A program made the position numbers and the translations under genes. Under the pieces are notes generated by a model. It had not been told where the DNA came from. It saw only the letters and a program-made list of their open reading frames with translations, and did no database searches. DNA of 64,000 nt from Pseudonocardiales bacterium (GTDB lineage Bacteria; Actinomycetota; Actinomycetes; Mycobacteriales; Pseudonocardiaceae): contig JAFAPC010000134.1 in assembly GCA_019247305.1 (NCBI GenBank), forward strand, positions 124,001 to 188,000. Reading direction: 5' to 3'. Of the stretch, positions 1 to 7,587 are shown one piece after another; position 1 is the first letter of the stretch; each line of letters starts with the position of its first letter.

Positions 1-83
1 GAATCGCACTACCCAAGACACGCATCGTCGCCGGGCAAGCTGAACAATTACTCGCCGAGCACGCCGCCGAAGTCGAAGCTTGA
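1..83 (+). CDS. C-terminal end of an unidentified protein (5' end outside window)
   Basis: An open frame enters from the left edge and ends at the TGA at 81-83. It encodes about 26 residues rich in Ala and Glu. The stop overlaps the ATG of the next gene by one base (TGATG), a typical translational-coupling arrangement, which is the main reason to regard this as a real gene end. The fragment is too short to assign a family. Confidence 0.5.
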   Translation, partial: IALPKTRIVAGQAEQLLAEHAAEVEA

Positions 84-604
84 TGTCTTGGATCAGGCTA
101 TGGTTCAAACCCCGGCTAGCTACGGTGGGCGGTACGCCGAGTGGGGGCCAAATTCAGGACAGATCACCGCCTGAAGCTGCTCACGAACTGCGGCCGTCCG
201 CTGCGACGCCAACGCCAGCCGCTCCTGACGCGACGCCTAGGATCGCTCCCATGCCACCTGCCGACGACTTCGAGACCCGCCTGGCCACCGTCGAGCGCAA
301 TGTCGTCGAGCTACGCGAACAGCTTGCCGTCACCCGCTCCGACGCCGCCGCAGCCCGCATGCTCGCCGCCGGCGCCGACCACGACGTCTCCGAAGTCCGC
401 GCCGAACTACGCGCCCACACCCAAGCCCTCAACGTCCTCCGCGAAACCCAACTCGAACAAGGCTGGAAAATCGACGAGCTGAGCCGACGGATTGACGAAC
501 AGGGCCGAGAGATGCGCGAGGGCTTCGCTCAATTGGCCACCGGCATGGCACAGATCGCCGCACTGCTCACCAACTCCGGAGAGTCGGAAAGGCTGCCAGA
601 CTAG
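83..604 (+). CDS. Hypothetical coiled-coil protein
   Basis: The predicted protein has 173 residues. The first ~55 are Pro/Ala-rich and look disordered. From about residue 60 to 160 the sequence is a heptad-like, Glu/Arg/Leu-rich helix with no aromatic core, which suggests a long coiled coil. The ATG at 83 overlaps the preceding stop (TGATG), so the two genes are probably co-translated. An internal ATG at 251 would give only the coiled-coil part and cannot be excluded. I see no enzymatic motif, signal peptide or membrane segment. A structural or partner-binding role is possible, but nothing here shows which. Confidence 0.55.
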   Translation: MSWIRLWFKPRLATVGGTPSGGQIQDRSPPEAAHELRPSAATPTPAAPDATPRIAPMPPADDFETRLATVERNVVELREQLAVTRSDAAAARMLAAGADHDVSEVRAELRAHTQALNVLRETQLEQGWKIDELSRRIDEQGREMREGFAQLATGMAQIAALLTNSGESERLPD

Positions 605-693
605 CCAGCTAGGACGACCGAGGATCGAGGGGCCCATCGTGTGGGCGTTCTTTCGACCCAACCCGCCTTTGTGGACTGCGTTAAACGAGGGTT

Positions 694-960
694 CTAAGGA
701 ATGCCGCGTGAACCCTCTCCGTGGGGCATCTGGGACAACCCCTGGAGGAGTTGCTGGACGGCGATGGGCACCGTGAAACCGGTAGGCCCGACGCTGACGC
801 AGGACCAGCGGCCGTCGCTGACCACGGGCACGCCGGCTTTGGCCATGCTTTCCACGAGGTCGCCGGCGAGATAACTGTGGCGCGCGTCCCAGACGCGTTG
901 CCGGTCAGTCTGGTCGAGGGTGGCCCACCACTGGTGAGCGAGTTGCAGGGCATTACTCAT
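694..960 (-). CDS. Small hypothetical protein
   Basis: This 88-residue protein begins with an amphipathic helix carrying a WW pair (LAHQWWATLDQ). A mixed segment follows with several Gly/Pro/Val positions. It has the composition of a real soluble actinobacterial protein rather than an antisense shadow. I do not recognise the family. It lies on the same strand as the coiled-coil gene at 1086-1481 with a 125 bp gap, so the two may be co-transcribed. No membrane or secretion signal is visible. Confidence 0.5.
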   Translation of the reverse strand: MSNALQLAHQWWATLDQTDRQRVWDARHSYLAGDLVESMAKAGVPVVSDGRWSCVSVGPTGFTVPIAVQQLLQGLSQMPHGEGSRGIP

Positions 961-1085
961 TGCAAGACCACCTCATGGATAGTCGTTGTTGCGCAGCACG
1001 ATTCATCGGGATACAGCCGGATCAGTGAGCGCCGTTGCCCGCAGGCCGATATCGGCCCGGTCTGTGGCTTCCCGCTAGGGTCGTC

Positions 1086-1481
1086 CTATCGGAGTGCGGG
1101 GTTGCCGCCAACGGTGGCGGTGGTGTCACAAAGTTGTCTCACAAGCTGACGCTGGGTGGCGACGAGCTCGTCGACGACCTGGCGCTGAGCCTCAAGCAAC
1201 TTCTCGAACGGGTCGTAGGCGAGAGCGACTATCGTCGCGCCCGCAGGGAAGTTCGGCGCTGTAGGGCCGAGCTTACGGGCCAGGTCAGCCCAGACCTGCA
1301 GCGATCTGAGTGAGGTGTCCTGCCCTTGGCGCACGAGCTGGGCCATCGAGTCCTGCGTCCGCTGGGAGCTCGTATCCGCAGTGCCGCAAGCCTGCTCGGT
1401 AGCAGGATCTACGACGGCGTCAACGGGGCGGAGGTCTCGCCCGTCGGTGATCCGTCGACTGTCTTTGATCTTAGTGGACAT
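1086..1481 (-). CDS. Hypothetical helical protein, weakly phasin-like
   Basis: The 131-residue protein starts at the ATG at 1481, which has a GGGAG ribosome binding site about nine bases upstream. An upstream in-frame start at 1568 would add an unlikely basic leader. The N-terminal third is polar. From about residue 50 the chain becomes a Gln/Leu/Arg-rich amphipathic helix, broken by a Pro/Gly stretch, and then a second helix with a repeated RQLV-type pattern. The helix-break-helix layout resembles phasin-like granule or surface-binding proteins, but no defining motif supports that name. The function is unknown. Confidence 0.5.
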   Translation of the reverse strand: MSTKIKDSRRITDGRDLRPVDAVVDPATEQACGTADTSSQRTQDSMAQLVRQGQDTSLRSLQVWADLARKLGPTAPNFPAGATIVALAYDPFEKLLEAQRQVVDELVATQRQLVRQLCDTTATVGGNPALR

Positions 1482-1769
1482 GCTGCTGCTCCCGGGTCTC
1501 AGGGATGCTGGATATGCCGTCCACCTCCCACCGTGCCCACCGTCGGCGAGGCGCGCAACCACTGCCACGCTAAATCAAGGTAACGGTCTGATCGCCCGCC
1601 GGGCCGCAGAGACCTCGGCGCGCAGCGGTAAGCTGAAGCCGGACCGCCCCGGACGGGTATGTTGGATTAACGGAACTTCTGTGTTGCTTGAGCGCCCCAG
1701 GGCTAGGGCCCTAGGTTTAGGGCCACAGGGCTTGAGTGTCACAGTGCGGCGCGGACCAGGGAGGCTGCG

Positions 1770-2063
1770 ATGGGCGAGCTGAGCCCGTGGCATTTGTTGA
1801 TCGTGGTGGCGGTCTTCGTGCTCCTGTTCGGGGCCAACAAACTGCCACAGATGGCCCGTTCGGTGGGTCAGTCGATGCGGATCTTCAAGGCGGAGACCCG
1901 CGCGTTGTCCGGCGAAAAGGAACCCGAACAGCTACCTCCGACAGCCAGCGCGTCGCCCCCGACCGCCCAGGCCCAGTCGTCCCAGGCCCAGTCGTCCCAG
2001 GCCCAATCTCACCAGGCGCCGTCGGCGCACGTGCCGCTGCCCAAGAAACCGCCTGCCAGCTAG
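1770..2063 (+). CDS. tatA: Sec-independent protein translocase subunit TatA
   Basis: TatA forms the size-adjustable channel part of the twin-arginine export system in the cytoplasmic membrane. The 97-residue product has the family layout. A short N-terminal membrane helix ([15 protein letters not shown]) is followed by the conserved Phe-Gly hinge, an amphipathic helix containing [10 protein letters not shown], and an acidic then Pro/Ala/Gln-rich tail. The tail contains three copies of an AQSSQ-type repeat, encoded by near-identical 15-base units around 1970-2010. No tatB or tatC lies nearby, as is usual for actinobacterial tatA. A typical ~290 bp upstream gap should hold its promoter. Confidence 0.93.
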   Translation: MGELSPWHLLIVVAVFVLLFGANKLPQMARSVGQSMRIFKAETRALSGEKEPEQLPPTASASPPTAQAQSSQAQSSQAQSHQAPSAHVPLPKKPPAS

Positions 2064-2129
2064 ACGCTGGGGAGACTCCAGGCCCGATCAGCACCCTCAT
2101 GCGACCTGATCGCAAGGGCAGCGGAGGGG

Positions 2130-2528
2130 TTAGTCGTCCTGCGGTAAGTCAAAAATGTAGCCGACCCCACGGACCGTCCGGATACACCTTGGCTGGTCCA
2201 CGTCAGTCTCAATCTTCGTACGAAGCCGACGAATATGCACCTCCAGGTAGTTTCGGGCATCCGCTCGATCCGGACCCCATGCGTTGTCCAGCAACTCACG
2301 CCGCGTGACGACCCGACCGGCATTATCCATCAGCTGCCGCAAAATCACGAACTCCTTGTACGGCAGGTGAACGGGTGTTCCTCGGACCAGGAGCCGGTAC
2401 CCATCGAGTTGAAGCTCCACATCACCGATCCTCAGAATCCGTAACCGCCCGAGAGTCTGGGGGTCGACCGGCAAGTAGCGGCTTGCCTCCGGTGTGTTCG
2501 TTGGCCCCCAGCGCTCGATCGATGACAT
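2130..2528 (-). CDS. Winged-helix (OmpR/PhoB-type) regulator lacking a receiver domain
   Basis: The 132 residues contain a complete OmpR/PhoB-type winged-helix domain from about residue 33 to 128. It shows the beta-strand platform, the EFVILRQLM helix, the RRELLDNAWG segment, the recognition helix VHIRRLRTKIE and the wing IRTVRGVGYIF. The ~120-residue receiver domain that normally precedes this module is absent, and only ~30 polar residues come first. The start codon overlaps the pstB stop (TGATG), so it is co-translated with the phosphate transporter. Its location suggests a role in phosphate control, perhaps as a constitutive or competing DNA binder. That is inference; the fold assignment is firm. 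Confidence 0.85.
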   Translation of the reverse strand: MSSIERWGPTNTPEASRYLPVDPQTLGRLRILRIGDVELQLDGYRLLVRGTPVHLPYKEFVILRQLMDNAGRVVTRRELLDNAWGPDRADARNYLEVHIRRLRTKIETDVDQPRCIRTVRGVGYIFDLPQDD

Positions 2529-3304
2529 CAGCCAAACCGTCCTGAAATATAGTCTTCAGTCGCTTTCTGCCGCGGATTTGAGAAGATTTTCTCTGTGTCG
2601 TCAAGCTCGACGAGGCGACCCGGCTTGCCAGCCGCCGGCAAATTGAAAAACCCAGTTTGGTCAGATACCCGAGCAGCCTGTTGCATGTTGTGGGTCACCA
2701 TGATAATCGTGTAGGTCTTCTTCAGCTCCCCGATCAGATCTTCGATCGCCAGCGTGGAGATCGGGTCCAACGCCGAGCACGGCTCGTCCATGAGCAGAAC
2801 ATCAGGCTGCACCGCGATGGCGCGCGCGATGCACAACCGCTGCTGCTGGCCGCCTGATAGGCTGCCGCCCGGCTTGCCGAGCCTGTCCTTGACCTCGTTC
2901 CACAGGTTCGCGCCGCGTAGTGATCGCTCGGCCACCTCCGCCAACCGGGCCTTATCACTCACTCCCTGCAGCTTGAGGCCGGCAACCACGTTGTCCCGGA
3001 TAGACATTGCCGGAAATGGGTTCGGCCGCTGGAACACCATGCCGACCGCGCGACGTACTTCAACCGGGTCAACACCGGGCCGGTAGATGTCCTCCCCATC
3101 GAGCTCTACCCTACCCTCAACTCGCGCCCCTGGGATGACCTCATGCATCCGGTTGATCGTGCGCAGCACAGTGGATTTGCCGCAGCCTGAGGGACCGATA
3201 AACGCGGTAACCGCACGCGGTGGCACCGACAAGGTCACACTCTGCACCGCGTGAAACTTACCGTAGTAGATATCAACGTCTTTTAAGCGAACGTTCTTGG
3301 CCAT
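2528..3304 (-). CDS. pstB: Phosphate ABC transporter ATP-binding protein PstB
   Basis: PstB is the ATPase that powers high-affinity phosphate import through PstA/PstC. The 258-residue length is normal for the family. Walker A (GPSGCGKST) sits near residue 35, the Q-loop is in the FQRPNPFP segment, the signature is [15 protein letters not shown] near 150, and Walker B is [11 protein letters not shown]. The C-terminal [11 protein letters not shown] matches the usual PstB ending. It lies 20 bp downstream of pstA and its stop overlaps the following winged-helix gene. No phoU gene is visible downstream, where one is often found. Confidence 0.97.
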   Translation of the reverse strand: MAKNVRLKDVDIYYGKFHAVQSVTLSVPPRAVTAFIGPSGCGKSTVLRTINRMHEVIPGARVEGRVELDGEDIYRPGVDPVEVRRAVGMVFQRPNPFPAMSIRDNVVAGLKLQGVSDKARLAEVAERSLRGANLWNEVKDRLGKPGGSLSGGQQQRLCIARAIAVQPDVLLMDEPCSALDPISTLAIEDLIGELKKTYTIIMVTHNMQQAARVSDQTGFFNLPAAGKPGRLVELDDTEKIFSNPRQKATEDYISGRFG

Positions 3305-3324
3305 GGCAAATCCAATGTTAGGTG

Positions 3325-4377
3325 CTAGCTACGGACACTCGCGAGGCGTGCAATAACTCGGGCAAAGATGGTGAGAACCAAAACGATCAGGATCAGGACC
3401 AGTGCCGCCGCCCAAGCCCGGTTGATGGCGGTCTCGTTGGGCAGGCCCGCCTCGCTGAACACAAACAGCGGCAGCGAGGCCTGCGCACCGGAGAACGGAT
3501 TGAAGTTGAGGGCAGAGTTGCCGAATACCGTGAGCAGCAACGGAGCAGTCTCCCCGGTCACTCGCGCAACAGCGAGCATCACCCCCGTCACGATTCCCGT
3601 CAGGGCGGTGGGCAGCACAATACGCAACACGGTGATCCATTTTTGTATACCTAACGCATAGCTAGCTTCGCGGAGGCTGGTGGGCACGATCTTCAACATC
3701 TCCTCGGCCGACCGAACCACCGTAGGCAGCATGAGGATCGCCAGCGCCAATGAACCGGCAAAACCAGAGAAGCTCTGCCCCAACACCAGGATCCACAGCG
3801 CGAAGATGAACAACCCAGCAACAATCGACGGTAGGCCGGTCATTACATCGACGAAAAAACTCACTACCCGACCCAGCCGCCCCGAACTGTATTCCACAAG
3901 GTAGATCGCAACGAGTAGGCCAAACGGGACCGCTATGAGCGTCACCAAGCCTACCTGCTCAAGAGTGCCGATGATGGCGTGATAAATACCACCCCCTGGG
4001 TCCTGTTCGGCGACCCCGCGCATCGTGTGGGCGAGAAAAGATCCGTTGAGTACGACCATACCCTTGACAATGGTAAATCCGAGCACCGCGACAAGCGGTA
4101 GGATCGCAGCACAGGTACACGCCACCACGATGCTGGTCATCAACCGGTCCTTCGCCCTGCGCCAGCCTTCGACCAGAACCGACACCGCAGTCTGCGTGAC
4201 GACGTAGAGCCCAGCCGCAACAAACAGAAACCCGACCCGACTCTGCATCGATGTCACAACGAACAGGACCAGGGCCGCGGCAATCGCCCCCACCGCAATC
4301 GCAGCGAGCGACCAGCGGGACAGCCGTGCCCGAACCAGTGTTGAGCTCACTACGGCGGCCATGTCCGAGTGAGTCAT
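3325..4377 (-). CDS. pstA: Phosphate ABC transporter permease PstA
   Basis: PstA is one of the two membrane subunits of the PstSCAB phosphate importer. The 350-residue protein has an N-terminal pair of hydrophobic helices (residues ~20-75) ahead of the usual six-helix permease core, which makes it somewhat longer than the common ~300-residue form. The cytoplasmic coupling motif ([20 protein letters not shown]) near residue 240 contacts PstB. The start ATG at 4377 overlaps the pstC stop (ATGA) and has a GGAGGT ribosome binding site. It is part of the minus-strand pst operon. Confidence 0.96.
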   Translation of the reverse strand: MTHSDMAAVVSSTLVRARLSRWSLAAIAVGAIAAALVLFVVTSMQSRVGFLFVAAGLYVVTQTAVSVLVEGWRRAKDRLMTSIVVACTCAAILPLVAVLGFTIVKGMVVLNGSFLAHTMRGVAEQDPGGGIYHAIIGTLEQVGLVTLIAVPFGLLVAIYLVEYSSGRLGRVVSFFVDVMTGLPSIVAGLFIFALWILVLGQSFSGFAGSLALAILMLPTVVRSAEEMLKIVPTSLREASYALGIQKWITVLRIVLPTALTGIVTGVMLAVARVTGETAPLLLTVFGNSALNFNPFSGAQASLPLFVFSEAGLPNETAINRAWAAALVLILIVLVLTIFARVIARLASVRS

Positions 4378-5435
4378 GATGTACCTCCCCGACCACTTCT
4401 GCCGACGATCACTCTCGCCCCAAAGTTGACGACCAATGTGATGACGAACAGCACCAAGCCCGACGCGATCAAAGCACCCCGACCCACGTCACCGGCCTCC
4501 CCATAACGGTTGGCGATGTTGGCCGCGATGGTGTTGCCGCCGGGTTCGAGGATGTGGATGCTGATCTCATAGTTCGCCGACAGCACCAACGCTACCGCGA
4601 TCGTCTCTCCTATCGCCCGCCCGAATCCAAGCACCGTCCCGCTGATAACGCCCGAGCGCCCATAGGGCAGGACCGCTGTGCGGACCACCTCCCATTTGGT
4701 TGCCCCGATTGCCCACGCCGCCTCAATGTGATCCTGCGGCGTCTGAATAAACACCTCCCGGGAGATCGCGGCAACGATAGGGATCACCATGATTGCGAGC
4801 ACTATAGATGCAGCGAAAATCGACTTTCCGTAAGTGCCGTTGGAGCCAAAAAGTGGAATGAACCCCAGATAGTGATTCAGAAATTTCGACGGTGGGATGA
4901 TGTTGGGGACAAGATAGATCAGTCCCCACAGCCCAAAGACGACGCTGGGCACAGCGGCCAACAAGTCAACCACGTATGTCAGCGGGCGCGCCAACCATCG
5001 CGGCGCGTAGTGGCTGGTCACGAGGGCTGCTCCCACAGCCACTGGCACGCTCATCAGCAGCGCAAGCAGCGCCGTCAGAACACTGCCGAAGGCCAGCGCC
5101 GCAATACCGAAAGACGAGGGCACACCGTCTGGATCCCACTTCAGCGTGGTCAGGAAACTAGTGGTGTCCATCATCAACGCGGGAATAGCCTGGAGGATGA
5201 GAAACACCGCAATAGCAGCCATGATGACCAGGAGTAGTGCACCAGATCCTTGGGTGAGCATCCGGAAAATTGTATCGCCTCGTCGACGAGCGCGGCGGCG
5301 GTGATCTCCACCGGGGACAAGAATGCGCGTCGTTGACGGTTGCGCGACTGGTGGCGATGGACGGCGAGCTCTACCGCTGCCCGGGACTTGTACGGACAAC
5401 GCCATCGAGATCCCGGTACGTTCCGTCTCGTCCAT
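4374..5435 (-). CDS. pstC: Phosphate ABC transporter permease PstC
   Basis: PstC pairs with PstA to form the phosphate-conducting channel. The 353 residues comprise a basic, Pro/Arg-rich cytosolic N-terminus (~60 residues) followed by membrane helices. They include a coupling loop, EAAWAIGATKWEVVRTAVLP, near residue 245 and the conserved GFGRAIGETIAV segment. The ATG at 5435 is preceded by GAGG at suitable spacing. The gene follows pstS after a 96 bp gap and overlaps pstA by four bases, so translation of the two permeases is coupled. Confidence 0.96.
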   Translation of the reverse strand: MDETERTGISMALSVQVPGSGRARRPSPPVAQPSTTRILVPGGDHRRRARRRGDTIFRMLTQGSGALLLVIMAAIAVFLILQAIPALMMDTTSFLTTLKWDPDGVPSSFGIAALAFGSVLTALLALLMSVPVAVGAALVTSHYAPRWLARPLTYVVDLLAAVPSVVFGLWGLIYLVPNIIPPSKFLNHYLGFIPLFGSNGTYGKSIFAASIVLAIMVIPIVAAISREVFIQTPQDHIEAAWAIGATKWEVVRTAVLPYGRSGVISGTVLGFGRAIGETIAVALVLSANYEISIHILEPGGNTIAANIANRYGEAGDVGRGALIASGLVLFVITLVVNFGARVIVGRSGRGGTS

Positions 5436-5531
5436 GCTACATCCTCATGTCCGCATTCCTAGCGGATGGGGCGATCGGAGTCGACAGCCACCATTGCGCG
5501 TTGCCGCGACCCAGGACATATAGCCGCGCCA

Positions 5532-6644
5532 CTAGCCGAGAGAACCGATCGTCTGCCGTACCTGTTGCTGGAGGTTGGCTGGCAACGATATGTATCCCTG
5601 GCCTGGGAGCTCCTGCTGACCAGCCGAACTGGCCGCATATCCCAAGAAGTTCTTGAGCAACGGCAGCTTATCCACAGCGTTGCCTTTCGAACACACTATC
5701 TCGTAGGTGACGAGGAGGTTCGGGTAGGCGGCAGCGTCGGTGGTAGCATAATCGAACTGCAGCTTGAGGTCACCACCAGTACCTACTACCTTGGCCTCGG
5801 ACAGGAAGTGCATCGCATTCTCCTGAGTGAGTGGAATGAACTTTCCTTCAGCGTTGCCGACAATCGCATAGGGGATTTTGCTCTGCGTCGCAAATGACAG
5901 CTCAAAATACCCGATACCACCCGGAGTGGACTTCACACCTTGGGCAACACCCTGGCTCCCCTTGGCCCCCTGACCACCTGGCGCAGTCCAGTTCTTGTTG
6001 GTCCCAAACGTCCAGTCAGTCTTGGCGTCATTCGCCAGATAGTTCGTGAAGTTGTAGGTCGTCCCTGAGCCATCAGACCGGTGAAAACTCTGGATACCTA
6101 GCGATGGTAGCTGCACGCCGGGATTGTCCTGCGCGATCGCCCGATCATTCCAGTTCGCAATCTTGCCACTAAAAATTTTAGCCAGGTTACCGGCGGATAG
6201 ATTTAGACTTTTCGCGACCCCGGGCACATTGTAACCGATAGCGATCGGTCCCCCGACCATCGGGATATTGATCGCAGGTCCGCTCCGGCAACGCGCGTCC
6301 GCAGCTTGCTGTTCCCCTCCCGCAGCCAATGGAAAATCAGATCCCGCAAAGTCAATCTTCGCGTCAGCGAACTGCTGAACACCCTGCCCAGAACCCCCGC
6401 CACCATAATTGATGTTAGCACTTGAACACTTGCTGAGATAGTCCTTTCTCCATTGATCGATGGCGTTCTGCTGGGCCGTTGAACCAGCGGCGGTCAACGA
6501 TCCAGAACTGCACATGATCGCCGCTTCACCACCAGCGTTGGTGGACAAGCTTGCGCCACCACCGGTGTCCGAGCCGCACGCCGAAAACAATAGCCCAGAA
6601 CCAGCCAGTAAGCCTAGCGCAGCACGATGCCGCTGAAGTTTCAC
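5532..6644 (-). CDS. pstS: Phosphate-binding lipoprotein PstS
   Basis: PstS captures extracellular phosphate and delivers it to PstC/PstA. I place the start at the GTG at 6644 because GGAGG lies four bases upstream and the resulting N-terminus is a textbook lipoprotein signal: basic start, hydrophobic core, lipobox LFSAC, then GSDTGGG. An upstream ATG at 6680 is possible. The mature protein carries family landmarks: LTAAGSTAQQNAIDQW, the GGGGSGQGV loop, and HRSDGSGTTYNFTNYL, which supplies phosphate-contacting Ser/Asp/Gly residues. It is the first gene of the operon, with a PHO-box-like repeat ~110 bp upstream. Confidence 0.96.
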   Translation of the reverse strand: MKLQRHRAALGLLAGSGLLFSACGSDTGGGASLSTNAGGEAAIMCSSGSLTAAGSTAQQNAIDQWRKDYLSKCSSANINYGGGGSGQGVQQFADAKIDFAGSDFPLAAGGEQQAADARCRSGPAINIPMVGGPIAIGYNVPGVAKSLNLSAGNLAKIFSGKIANWNDRAIAQDNPGVQLPSLGIQSFHRSDGSGTTYNFTNYLANDAKTDWTFGTNKNWTAPGGQGAKGSQGVAQGVKSTPGGIGYFELSFATQSKIPYAIVGNAEGKFIPLTQENAMHFLSEAKVVGTGGDLKLQFDYATTDAAAYPNLLVTYEIVCSKGNAVDKLPLLKNFLGYAASSAGQQELPGQGYISLPANLQQQVRQTIGSLG

Positions 6645-6755
6645 GAGACCTCCAAATCTGTAAAGCAAGCGCGGAAACAACTACAGCCGAACGGCCGCTG
6701 GCGCAACCTATGCAATTTCAGTACGAGAAAAAGTAGACGCCAGCCAGCGATAGAA

Positions 6756-6771
6756 TGAACAGCAGCTGAAC
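6756..6771 (-). promoter_or_regulatory. PHO-box-like direct repeats upstream of pstS
   Basis: On the minus strand GTTCA occurs at 6771-6767 and again at 6760-6756, exactly 11 bp apart. Streptomyces PHO boxes are built of 11 bp direct repeat units beginning GTTCA, bound by the phosphate response regulator PhoP. The site is 112 bp before the pstS start and in the correct orientation. Only two clear units are present; flanking 11-mers do not match well. No clear -35/-10 pair was identified. Confidence 0.55.
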
Positions 6772-7350
6772 GTTCTCTTACACAGGCTAGGCTGCCGTCT
6801 GTTCGGCTCAATACTGGATTATCAGATCAACGGTGCGTAACCGAACGGCGCCCAGCGGGAGCGTCGACAGTGCGTGGGCTACGGTCCAGCGCGAACTACG
6901 GGTCGTCGCCAGCGGATCTATAACCGACATTCTCGGCGTCGCTGGCGAGGCTTAACTTTCGAGCGGCGAGCCTTCGAGCAACGGACGGTCAGGACACCGG
7001 GCGTTCAGCGCACCGGGCCAAAAACAAGGAAGAGCTTCTCTTCGTTCCAGTGAGTCCAGTCACTGAAACCGTCGCGCAGCGTCCTGAACGTCAACTTGCC
7101 TTCGTCCGAGATACCGTCGGACTGAGATGGCTTCCCGCACTCGTAGCCCATACTGTGGCGTCTTATCAGTCGGGGACTATCGGGACGAGGTGTCGCACCG
7201 TGCGACAATGTTCTCCGTCTGGACTCTCTGTGTCTGGGACTGTGTTGGGAACGACGCCCGCGAGAGCTGTCGACCACCTCCCGGCTAAGCCTTACGCCAC
7301 CGCACGCTCACAGGAGTCACTAGTGTACCATCGATGACATTTTTTGCTAC
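6772..7350. other. Long non-coding interval upstream of pstS
   Basis: No convincing gene is present on either strand. Short open frames here have poor composition and no ribosome binding site. The interval should hold the pstS promoter (minus strand, near 6780-6830). Apart from the PHO-like repeats at its left end I see no recognisable RNA gene or mobile-element gene. Confidence 0.5.
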
Positions 7351-7458
7351 CGCTACCAGGAGGCTTATTCAGGGCAGCACTATCGATCTTGTGAGACCCA
7401 CCCTGAGCTGCAACGATCAGCCGTCAATCAAGATCGCTGAATAAGCCTCCAGGTAGCG
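7351..7458. repeat. 108 bp palindromic element with 22 bp imperfect inverted ends
   Basis: The 22 bases at 7351-7372 (beginning CGCTACCAGGAGG) are repeated in inverted orientation at 7437-7458 with one mismatch. A second inner inverted pair, CGATCTTG (7384-7391) and CAAGATCG (7429-7436), lies inside. The whole unit could fold as a long hairpin or be a small non-autonomous insertion element. It lies ~130 bp upstream of the FAD oxidoreductase gene. No flanking target duplication is obvious to me. Confidence 0.6.
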
Positions 7459-7587
7459 TGTCAAAAGTTCACTCTTTAGACTGATGAGATGCTGACTGAT
7501 GTGTCCTAGCGTAACGACCTCCGAAGTGGTTCCTGAGCGCAACACCCCTGCGGTCGCCGCCACTTCACGTCTCGCGGAGGTTAGGCG

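Noticed and set aside
7005-7337. Small open frames upstream of the FAD oxidoreductase
   Set aside because: Arg/Ser/Pro-rich on both strands, no ribosome binding site and no similarity that I can recognise.
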